A stretch of DNA of 7,818 nt from Clostridia bacterium (GTDB lineage: Bacteria; Bacillota; Clostridia; Oscillospirales; RGIG577): the NCBI GenBank assembly GCA_017419325.1, contig JAFOLN010000214.1, forward strand, positions 1-7,818, in the 5' to 3' direction. Positions 1 through 5,387 of this stretch are shown here, piece after piece (within the stretch, counting starts at the first letter, position 1; the number at the start of each line of letters is the position of its first letter). The notes under the pieces were generated by a model. It did not search any database and had not been told where the DNA came from. It saw nothing but the letters and a program-made list of their open reading frames with translations. Position numbers and translations under genes: made by a program.

Positions 1-362
1 ACCACCGTGCCGATGCCATCGGGGACGGGCAGTCCGCCTATAAGCCCCACGCGGGCATTCTCACGGTAGTCAAGCTCATGGACTTTCCCTATGGTGCCGG
101 CATTCTCCTTCGACAGGCGCGTTATGATTATGCGGGGCTGGCCGTTTTTCTTCATCGTATCGATTATGCCGATCATCTGCCCGGCCGTTTTGCCCGCGCC
201 GTATATCACCTCTGACGCGCCCTGGCGCACCTTTCTGTGAAGGTCGACCTTGGCAAAGCCTATATCCTCATAAGGCTCTGTTTTAATCCGGAGGAGCGCT
301 TCATCGACGGATATATCTCCCGCCTTAACGGCCTCCAGAATGTTCTTTATGTCGCTTTTCAT
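1..362 (-). CDS. larB: LarB, nickel-pincer cofactor synthase, N-terminal part (3' end outside window)
   Basis: The first 120 codons of a minus-strand gene that runs off the left edge. In characterised systems LarB carboxylates the pyridinium ring of nicotinic acid adenine dinucleotide and cleaves the phosphoanhydride. This gives the biscarboxylated mononucleotide that LarE and LarC turn into the nickel-pincer cofactor of lactate racemase and related enzymes. The visible part has the family N-terminus: a short helical leader (residues 1-30), then the hallmark stretch VDLHRKVRQGASEVIYG (39-55), GKT (57-59), the TR pair at 81-82, and GLIGGLPVPDG (106-116). The catalytic AIR-carboxylase/PurE-like domain normally follows and would lie outside. 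The ATG is supported by GGAGG at 368-372, 5 nt upstream. A terminator-like hairpin separates it from the upstream 105-aa gene, and no good promoter lies in between. The family call rests on recognised motifs; whether larC and larE follow cannot be seen. Confidence 0.9.
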   Translation of the reverse strand, partial: MKSDIKNILEAVKAGDISVDEALLRIKTEPYEDIGFAKVDLHRKVRQGASEVIYGAGKTAGQMIGIIDTMKKNGQPRIIITRLSKENAGTIGKVHELDYRENARVGLIGGLPVPDGIGTV

Positions 363-390
363 TTTTTCCTCCAAAGAGTATAAGCTTTAA

Positions 391-429
391 AAGAAAGCGG
401 CTCCGCGTGAGCGCGGACCCGCTTTTTTC
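391..429 (-). terminator. Rho-independent terminator or attenuator between the 105-aa gene and larB
   Basis: A 14-bp stem with one internal C-C mismatch: arms AAAGCGGCTCCGCG (394-407) and CGCGGACCCGCTTT (412-425) around the tetraloop TGAG. On the minus strand it is followed by a T-rich tail (TTTCTTTT), so it should stop transcription coming out of the 105-aa gene. It also has a T-run on the plus strand (423-428), so it could act in both directions. It lies only about 30 nt upstream of the larB start codon. Confidence 0.8.
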
Positions 430-430
430 A

Positions 431-748
431 TCAATCCTTGTTTTTCATAAGAGCGGCTCTTAAAACGCCTCTCGGATCCTTAATGAGAAGCGCCGCGATC
501 CAGATAACAAGACCGAGAGCCGTAACACAAAGACCCAAAAACAGATCGTTTAACATTTCCTCCGGCGCAGGAGTGAATATTTCCGCGCGCAGGGAGGCAT
601 ATTCAAACAAAGCGTCAACAAGCCACATTATGGACGCGCCCCAATAAATAAAGCAGAGGATATTTACCTTCATTTTGTCCTCGGGCGCGTTCTTATACCA
701 TATTGCCGTCGAAATAACAGCGGCAAAAACAGTAATAAGCAAGGTCAT
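431..748 (-). CDS. Small three-helix membrane protein, unknown function
   Basis: A 105-aa protein I cannot assign to a named family. It has three likely membrane helices at about residues 2-18, 27-47 and 69-89, a charged connector after the first (KNAPEDKMK, 20-27), an acidic/proline loop (about 52-68), and a basic C-terminal tail (DPRGVLRAALMKNKD). The second helix carries aromatic and acidic residues (YWGASIMWLVDALFEY). It starts 8 nt after the stop codon of the 131-aa gene, so the two are almost certainly co-transcribed and perhaps translationally coupled. Its own Shine-Dalgarno sequence is weak (AAAGG inside the end of the upstream gene). It ends just before a strong hairpin. No signal peptide, enzyme motif or lipobox is visible. 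A partner role with the 131-aa protein in the membrane is inference from adjacency only. Confidence 0.8.
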   Translation of the reverse strand: MTLLITVFAAVISTAIWYKNAPEDKMKVNILCFIYWGASIMWLVDALFEYASLRAEIFTPAPEEMLNDLFLGLCVTALGLVIWIAALLIKDPRGVLRAALMKNKD

Positions 749-756
749 ACGATCAC

Positions 757-1152
757 TCAGCCTTTCGCCGTATCGTCAGCGGCCGCTCTCTTTTCTATGG
801 CAGAGGAAATTGCGACCATACCGAGCCATGCCGCGGTAACGAAAGCGGCCATAAGCACACCTGCGGTTGCCATTTCCTTAAACATTTCCATAGCCGACTG
901 CGGGTCGGACGCGGCGGTAAGGAAGGGGAACCACGCGGTCACCTCGCCATGCCATATATGCTCGAACGCAAGAAGCGCGCTTCCGCCCCAGAGCATCTTT
1001 GAAAGCCATCCCAGCTTTCTTGAGAAGGGTATTTTTGAAACGGCTTTCTCATGTGACGCGCCGTTTTGAGCTTTCAGTTCCTTGTTCTTCACTGCGTGCG
1101 CCGCGATGGTGGTGATAACAGCTTCTGCTGCCGGTACAATAAAGCAAGCCAT
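757..1152 (-). CDS. Small membrane protein (131 aa), unknown function
   Basis: The first gene of the minus-strand unit. The start is well supported by GGGAGG at 1161-1166, 8 nt before the ATG, and by a consensus promoter upstream. I cannot name the family. Likely membrane helices lie at residues 3-19, 48-66 and 96-117. A charged cytoplasmic-looking segment (21-47, KNKELKAQNGASHEKAVSK and following) sits between the first two. The end of helix 2 has the striking motif FEHIWHGE (63-70), with two histidines and two glutamates that could bind metal or a cofactor. The tail is hydrophilic (EKRAAADDTAKG). There is no cleavable signal peptide with a clear AxA site. Since larB lies further along the same strand, a link to nickel or lactate handling can be proposed, but nothing in the sequence proves it. 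Confidence 0.82.
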   Translation of the reverse strand: MACFIVPAAEAVITTIAAHAVKNKELKAQNGASHEKAVSKIPFSRKLGWLSKMLWGGSALLAFEHIWHGEVTAWFPFLTAASDPQSAMEMFKEMATAGVLMAAFVTAAWLGMVAISSAIEKRAAADDTAKG

Positions 1153-1183
1153 TTTATTATCCTCCCGTCATATTGAAAAAGTA

Positions 1184-1213
1184 TTGACTTTGAATGTATA
1201 ATTGTTTTATAAA
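1184..1213 (+). promoter_or_regulatory. Predicted promoter for the aldo/keto reductase gene
   Basis: The -35 box is TTGACT (1184-1189), the spacer is 18 bp, and the -10 box is TATAAA (1208-1213). The predicted start is near 1220, giving a leader of about 77 nt. Its -10 box lies three bases from the -10 box of the minus-strand promoter, so the two RNA polymerase footprints overlap almost completely. Confidence 0.55.
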
Positions 1214-1216
1214 AAT

Positions 1217-1245
1217 ATTATATATCCCTTGGCATTTTGTGTCAA
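1217..1245 (-). promoter_or_regulatory. Consensus sigma-70/SigA promoter for the 131-aa/105-aa/larB unit
   Basis: On the minus strand the -35 box is TTGACA (1240-1245), the spacer is exactly 17 bp, and the -10 box is TATAAT (1217-1222). Both boxes match the consensus fully. Transcription would start near 1210, giving a leader of about 58 nt before the ATG at 1152. Such a perfect promoter would be strong unless repressed. Confidence 0.8.
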
Positions 1246-1246
1246 G
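1228..1246. promoter_or_regulatory. Imperfect dyad over the minus-strand -35 box, possible operator
   Basis: A dyad of the form CTTG-N-CA-N5-TG-N-CAAG centred at 1237. Six of nine half-site positions pair exactly. It covers the -35 box and half of the spacer of the minus-strand promoter, and lies just downstream of the plus-strand start site. A repressor bound here would block the minus promoter. No binding protein can be named from the sequence, and the dyad could be chance. Confidence 0.3.
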
Positions 1247-1296
1247 CACACGCGGCAGGGAAGAATAAAGTTTATTTTTAAGAAGGGGTGTAGTAA

Positions 1297-2415
1297 ATGT
1301 TCGGTATAAAGAAGAAGCTGGGCTTCGGATGCATGCGCATGAAGATGGACGGCAAAAAGGTGGACTACGGCGAGTTTTCCAAGATGGTTGACGCCTTTTT
1401 GGAAAACGGCTTCAATTATTTCGACACGGCCCACGGCTACCTGGACGGCGAAAGCGAAGTAGCGCTCAGAGAATGCCTTACATCGCGCTACCCCAGGGAC
1501 GCATATATACTTACGGACAAACTGTCCACCCACCATTTCAAGACGAACGAGGAGATACGCCCTCTGTTCGAGCGTCAGCTTGAAATTCTTGGCGTAGACT
1601 ATCTTGATTTTTATCTCATGCACGCCCAGGACGCAAAAATTTATAAAAAGTACCAGAAGTGCGGCGCTTATGAAACGGCGATGGAATTTCTTAAGGAGGG
1701 AAAGATAAAGCACTTCGGCATATCCTTCCATGACAAGGCCGAGGTTCTCGAACAGATACTCACCGAGCACCCCGAGATAGAGGTGGTTCAGATACAGTTC
1801 AACTATATTGACTTCGAGGACGCCTCCGTTCAGTCGAGAAAGGTATACGAGGTGTGCCGCAGGTTCAATAAGCCCGTTATAGTCATGGAGCCCGTCAAGG
1901 GAGGAAACCTTGTGCGCCTGCCCGATGAGGCGAAGAAAATCTTCGACGACCTGGGCGGCGGCAGCTATGCAAGCTACGCCATCAGATTTGCGGCGGGCTT
2001 TGAGGGCATCATGACCGTGCTTTCCGGCATGGGCAACATGGATATGATGAACGACAACATATCATATATGAAGGACTTCAAGCCCCTCGACGAGCGGGAG
2101 CGCGAGGCCGTATCAAAGGTCTGCGATATATTCAGGGCGCAGGACATGATACCCTGCACCGACTGCCGCTACTGCATGGCGGAGTGTCCAAAAGGGCTGT
2201 CCATACCGAATATGTTCGCATGTCTCAACGCAAAAAAGACCTTCGGCGACTGGAACTCCGAATACTATTACCACGGCATTCATACGTCAAAGGGAAAAAA
2301 GGCGTCGGACTGCATAAAATGCGGCAAATGCGAGGCCGTATGCCCGCAGCATCTTGAAATAAGAGAGCTTTTAAAAGAAGTGGCAAAGGAGTTTGACAAG
2401 CCTAAGGAAAAATAG
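1297..2415 (+). CDS. Aldo/keto reductase with C-terminal 2x[4Fe-4S] ferredoxin domain
   Basis: A 372-aa cytoplasmic oxidoreductase. Residues 1 to about 270 form an AKR TIM barrel with the full catalytic tetrad visible: D43 and Y48 (in FDTAHGY), K75 (in LTDKLS) and H109 (in LMHAQ). The GKIKHFGIS strand (135-143), QIQFNYID (165-172) and the VMEPVKGGNL strand (196-205) are typical of the ferredoxin-linked AKR subgroup (COG1453-like). The C-terminus carries two cluster motifs of the form CxxCxxCxxxCP: C287, C290, C293, C297 and C339, C342, C345, C349. This arrangement is known in anaerobes and suggests electron transfer between ferredoxin and a carbonyl or alcohol substrate; the substrate is unknown. 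The ATG has AAGGGG at 1283-1288, 8 nt upstream. It appears monocistronic, flanked by its own promoter and terminator, and is divergent from the larB-side unit. Length and motifs look intact. Confidence 0.93.
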   Translation: MFGIKKKLGFGCMRMKMDGKKVDYGEFSKMVDAFLENGFNYFDTAHGYLDGESEVALRECLTSRYPRDAYILTDKLSTHHFKTNEEIRPLFERQLEILGVDYLDFYLMHAQDAKIYKKYQKCGAYETAMEFLKEGKIKHFGISFHDKAEVLEQILTEHPEIEVVQIQFNYIDFEDASVQSRKVYEVCRRFNKPVIVMEPVKGGNLVRLPDEAKKIFDDLGGGSYASYAIRFAAGFEGIMTVLSGMGNMDMMNDNISYMKDFKPLDEREREAVSKVCDIFRAQDMIPCTDCRYCMAECPKGLSIPNMFACLNAKKTFGDWNSEYYYHGIHTSKGKKASDCIKCGKCEAVCPQHLEIRELLKEVAKEFDKPKEK

Positions 2416-2426
2416 AGGACTTCGAT

Positions 2427-2458
2427 AAAAGTACCGCGCAAGCGCGGTACTTTTTGTT
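2427..2458 (+). terminator. Rho-independent terminator after the aldo/keto reductase gene
   Basis: A perfect GC-rich stem, GTACCGCG (2431-2438) and CGCGGTAC (2443-2450), around the loop CAAG. The stem is extended by A-T pairs on both sides, and the T-run TTTTTGTTT follows. It begins 15 nt after the stop codon. Confidence 0.88.
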
Positions 2459-2486
2459 TGACAAAATATGAAAAGTATGATTTGAT
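2458..2486 (+). promoter_or_regulatory. Predicted promoter for the MFS/LuxR-type operon
   Basis: The -35 box is TTGACA (2458-2463, a full match), the spacer is 17 bp, and the -10 box is TTTGAT (2481-2486, four of six matches). The -35 box starts inside the T-tail of the preceding terminator. The predicted start near 2492 leaves a leader of about 33 nt. The -10 box is weak, so an activator or another start site is possible. Confidence 0.5.
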
Positions 2487-2524
2487 TAAATAGTTAAGAT
2501 AAAATAATTTCATTGGAGAACAAT

Positions 2525-3727
2525 ATGGAAGGCAGGCAAAAATATTTAAAGACCGGAGGGCTTATTTTTCTTGTAACGCTCCTTGGCATGACGGGGCCGC
2601 TTTCAACGGATATGTATATGCCGTCGCTGCCCAATATGGCGCATCAGTTCAATACCTCCGCGACAATCGTTAATTTTACGCTCGTTGTATTCTTTCTTTT
2701 CATGGCTGTCGGAATGCTCTTTTTCGGGCCGCTGAGCGACAGGCACGGACGAAAGAAGATACTTCTTACGGCTCTCACGATATATGCTTTAAGCAGCCTT
2801 ATGTGCGCTTTTGCGACGAACGCTTATTTTCTTATAATAATGCGCGCGCTTCAGGGGCTGGGCGGCGGCGGAATGTCGTCCATGTCCGTAGCCATAATAA
2901 AGGACTCGTTTGAAGCCGAGCGCCGCGCAAAGGCACTGGCCGTCGTTCAGAGCATGACGGTCATTGCTCCCATTGTCGCTCCCGTTATCGGCGCTATGAT
3001 AGTACGGTTCGCCATGTGGCGGGTGGTCTTCGTGGTGCTTACCTGCATAGCCGCCGTTGGCATCGTAACGACGGCGCTGTTTCAGGAATCAATACACGAC
3101 GACGAGCGAAACTACGGAGGCGTTTTAAAGTCGCTTGGCCGTATACTCGTTGTGGGGCGAAACATAAACTTTACTCCGTATCTTTTGTCGGTGTCGCTCT
3201 ATATCGCGCCGTTCATGGCGTATCTTGCGGTGGCGTCGTATACATACATCGAATTTTTCGGCCTAACGGAAACGATGTTCAGCGTATTCTTTGCGACAAA
3301 CGCGGGCTTAAGCGTGCTTGGTCCGATGCTTTTCATACGTCTGAACGGCAAGGTGTCCCAAAAGCTTCTCATGCGCATAGTCGTGAGCGTGGGAATAGTC
3401 GTAAGCGTGCTTCTGTTCACCGTGGGAAGGCTTTCTCCCATAGCCTTTCTCTGCTGTATGATACCGTTTTCCATGTCGAACAGCTTTCTTCGGCCGCTTT
3501 CGACAAATATACTGCTCGATCAGCAAAAGGGCGACACAGGCTCCGCGTCTGCGCTCCTTAATTTCTCAAATATGCTTTTCGGCAGCATCGGCATGTTCAT
3601 CGGCTCGCTGCCGTGGGGCAATTTCATCGTGGGACTTGCAATAACGATGCTTTGCTTTTCCGTTGCGTCCTCTGTTGTATGGACGATAGTTTCCCATACA
3701 AAGAAGATAGACATGCATATGACCTGA
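2525..3727 (+). CDS. Bcr/CflA-type MFS drug-efflux transporter
   Basis: A 400-aa inner-membrane protein with about 12 hydrophobic helices. Family marks are clear: the LSTDMYMPSLP segment in the first helix/loop (26-36), typical of the Bcr/CflA drug:H+ antiporters; MFS motif A GPLSDRHGRKK (68-78) between helices 2 and 3; RALQGLGGGG (107-116) in helix 4; and an antiporter motif C-like stretch VIAPIVAPVIGAMI (146-159) in helix 5. Homologues export bicyclomycin, chloramphenicol, sulfonamides or metabolites; the substrate here is unknown. I chose ATG at 2525 because GGAGA (2515-2519) lies 5 nt before it. An in-frame TTG at 2513 overlaps that site and would add four residues, so it is less likely. 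The membrane-bound LuxR-type gene follows after 42 nt with no terminator, pointing to an operon. No frameshift or truncation is seen. Confidence 0.93.
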   Translation: MEGRQKYLKTGGLIFLVTLLGMTGPLSTDMYMPSLPNMAHQFNTSATIVNFTLVVFFLFMAVGMLFFGPLSDRHGRKKILLTALTIYALSSLMCAFATNAYFLIIMRALQGLGGGGMSSMSVAIIKDSFEAERRAKALAVVQSMTVIAPIVAPVIGAMIVRFAMWRVVFVVLTCIAAVGIVTTALFQESIHDDERNYGGVLKSLGRILVVGRNINFTPYLLSVSLYIAPFMAYLAVASYTYIEFFGLTETMFSVFFATNAGLSVLGPMLFIRLNGKVSQKLLMRIVVSVGIVVSVLLFTVGRLSPIAFLCCMIPFSMSNSFLRPLSTNILLDQQKGDTGSASALLNFSNMLFGSIGMFIGSLPWGNFIVGLAITMLCFSVASSVVWTIVSHTKKIDMHMT

Positions 3728-3769
3728 CGCGCCTGCGCGAACGTATTATTTCCGAAAGGAGGCCCTGCT

Positions 3770-5179
3770 TTGAAGGAGCGAACGAAACGGACATTATCGC
3801 TTTTTGCCATGTTTTTCGCTTTTATCTTTCTTGAGTTTACCGTTCTCGGTATCGGAAACCATGCGGGCGAGGGCTTTTTGGGCACAGACAGGCGCGAGCT
3901 TGTATATTATGAGATACAGGTATTCGTTATCATCGGATTTATTCTGTATGCCGCCGTGCGCCGAGCCGTGAAAAAAAGCAGAATAACAAACGGCGCCCTG
4001 TTCGCCGCTCTGTGCGTGTTTTTCGTCGGAGCTATGGCAATGCTTTTTGCCGAAAGCTCGTTTTTCTCTCTTGTTGCCGCATTTGCGGCCGTGGCGGCCA
4101 TGGGCTTTTGCGGCGGCGCCGTATATGAACGGATGGGCGAAGCGGCATGCTCCGGTGAACGGGCCGCCCTCGTTATGGGCACGGGATACGCCGCGGCCGT
4201 GGCTCTTCAGTATCTCCTTGTGCTTAAGTGGGGGATAACGCTTCCCCTTTATATAATCATGCCCGCGGCCTTCGTGCTCCTTTCGGTAATGCTTCTTCGC
4301 GTTCCGTATGCGAACGAAAAGCCGCGCCCCGCGAATGAGGCACGAAGGACGACAAAAAAGCAGATTCTTATGGCTTGTCTTATTTGTGCGGCGCTTCTTT
4401 TGTTCACAAGCTTCTATAACGGGTACATACATCATCTGCAGGTCGTCTCCGGGTATACGGATTTCAACGTTTACAGCTGGCCGCGTCTTATGCTCATACC
4501 GTGCTATCTTTTGTTTGCCGCCATAGGCGACAGGCAAAAGGGAAGGGCGGTTCCCGCCGTTTCGTTCTGCATTGCGCTTGCGGCGCTCCTTAACTGCGTG
4601 CTCACCTCGGACGCAGGCGCCTACACCCTCAATATGTGCCTCTTTTACTGCGCAATCGCCGGTGCGGTGTCGTATTATAATCTGACCTTTTGGCGGCTGT
4701 CAAAGCAGACGAATCAGCCCGCGCTGTGGGCGTCCATGGGGCGCATTCTCGACAGCGCGATGGTGCTTATTACCTTCGGACTGCACATCTCCGCGCTGCC
4801 CGCCGTTGCGGTGCTGGCGGTGGATATTGCGGCGCTTGCGGCCGTCATACTGCTTATGACATTGGTGGGCGCAAAACTTTCGTCACCGTCGCCGCGGGCG
4901 GCGGGCATGGCCGATATTTCAATCGATGAGGCCGCGCCCGACTTTCAAAGCGAGGACGTTTTTCTTGTGATGAAGAGCCGCTATTCCCTCACAAACAGGG
5001 AAGCGGAGGTGCTCAGGGAGCTTGTGCTTACGGAGGACAAGCAGACCGTGATAGGCGACAGGCTTTCCATACGCCCGCGCACGGTGCAGGCGTATGTCAC
5101 ATCGCTCTATCAGAAGACAGGCGTATCGACAAGGGCGGGGCTTACCGATCTTTACCACGAGACGCTGCGGAGCCGCTGA
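3770..5179 (+). CDS. Membrane-embedded LuxR-family transcriptional regulator (12 TM + HTH)
   Basis: A 469-aa protein. Residues 1-370 hold about twelve hydrophobic helices (about 10-28, 46-63, 75-94, 98-119, 132-152, 156-176, 199-216, 237-252, 261-278, 284-303, 326-345 and 346-369). A basic loop at 177-198 splits them into 6+6, like an MFS fold, but I see no MFS motif A. A polar linker (371-404) leads to a LuxR/GerE-type HTH at 406-465: LTNREAEVLREL at its start, the recognition helix around SIRPRTVQAYVTSLYQKTG, and the GVSTRAGLTDL end. No receiver or PAS domain is present, so the membrane part is the probable sensor of a one-component regulator that binds DNA from the membrane. The TTG start is supported by AAAGGAGG (3755-3762), 7 nt upstream, and no nearby in-frame ATG competes. 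It probably regulates its operon partner, the Bcr/CflA pump, and perhaps other genes; this is inferred from adjacency. Confidence 0.88.
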   Translation: MKERTKRTLSLFAMFFAFIFLEFTVLGIGNHAGEGFLGTDRRELVYYEIQVFVIIGFILYAAVRRAVKKSRITNGALFAALCVFFVGAMAMLFAESSFFSLVAAFAAVAAMGFCGGAVYERMGEAACSGERAALVMGTGYAAAVALQYLLVLKWGITLPLYIIMPAAFVLLSVMLLRVPYANEKPRPANEARRTTKKQILMACLICAALLLFTSFYNGYIHHLQVVSGYTDFNVYSWPRLMLIPCYLLFAAIGDRQKGRAVPAVSFCIALAALLNCVLTSDAGAYTLNMCLFYCAIAGAVSYYNLTFWRLSKQTNQPALWASMGRILDSAMVLITFGLHISALPAVAVLAVDIAALAAVILLMTLVGAKLSSPSPRAAGMADISIDEAAPDFQSEDVFLVMKSRYSLTNREAEVLRELVLTEDKQTVIGDRLSIRPRTVQAYVTSLYQKTGVSTRAGLTDLYHETLRSR

Positions 5180-5193
5180 TATAAATATTTTGA

Positions 5194-5226
5194 CCCCTCT
5201 TTTATTAAAAAGAGGGGCTTTTTTTA
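5194..5226 (+). terminator. Rho-independent terminator after the LuxR-type gene
   Basis: A perfect 10-bp stem, CCCCTCTTTT (5194-5203) and AAAAGAGGGG (5208-5217), with the loop ATTA, followed by C and a run of seven or more T (5219-5225). It lies 14 nt after the stop codon and closes the MFS/regulator operon. The A-rich inner part may also help stop transcription on the opposite strand. Confidence 0.92.
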
Positions 5227-5285
5227 CGCTTTTTACCCCATACTGCGGGTTTACGCAATATACAGGCGGCATATTTTTCACCTAA

Positions 5286-5307
5286 AATATACTTGAATAA
5301 GTATATT
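5286..5307. repeat. Perfect 9-bp inverted repeat, likely operator
   Basis: The arms AATATACTT (5286-5294) and AAGTATATT (5299-5307) are exact inverted copies separated by four bases. An extra copy of the half-site start, AATATAC, occurs at 5257-5263. The repeat is AT-rich, lacks a T-tail, and sits about 80 bp before the start of the surface-protein gene. This suits a dimeric DNA-binding protein better than a terminator. A TTGAAT (5293-5298) inside it could be a -35 box, but no good -10 box follows at the right distance, so the promoter of the gene stays unplaced. Confidence 0.55.
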
Positions 5308-5387
5308 CTTTTTAAGATATATGCGTTTTCAAAAAGAAGGACGGAGAAACAGATACAACGGACGATTTTATGCACGGAGGGATGACA

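Noticed and set aside
1207..1770. A 187-codon open frame on the minus strand opposite the reductase gene
   Set aside because: It lies entirely against the 5' half of a clear aldo/keto reductase and its leader, has no ribosome binding site or recognisable domain, and would cross the divergent promoter region.
2513..2524. A TTG start for the MFS gene at 2513
   Set aside because: The TTG overlaps the GGAGA ribosome binding site that serves the ATG at 2525, and has no good site of its own upstream.
3016..3561. A 181-codon plus-strand frame inside the MFS gene
   Set aside because: It is an out-of-frame shadow of the transporter with a basic, non-protein-like composition and no ribosome binding site.
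3728..3769. A possible terminator between the MFS and LuxR-type genes
   Set aside because: There is only a 4-bp CGCG-CCTG-CGCG stem with no T-run after it. The gap is 42 nt and ends with a strong ribosome binding site, which fits an operon.
3794..4537. A 247-codon open frame on the minus strand
   Set aside because: It is antisense to the membrane regulator. Its translation is rich in Lys, Arg and His with low-complexity basic character, as expected from the reverse of hydrophobic codons, and it has no start signals.
5341..5380. Three ACGGA copies spaced 16-17 bp apart in the leader of the surface-protein gene
   Set aside because: The motif is only five bases long, the leader is purine-rich, and one copy is simply part of the ribosome binding site. 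Chance is a sufficient explanation.
5227..5387. A riboswitch or small RNA in the leader before the surface-protein gene
   Set aside because: Apart from the inverted repeat I saw no conserved aptamer pattern, no terminator/antiterminator pair and no anti-Shine-Dalgarno pairing that I could support.
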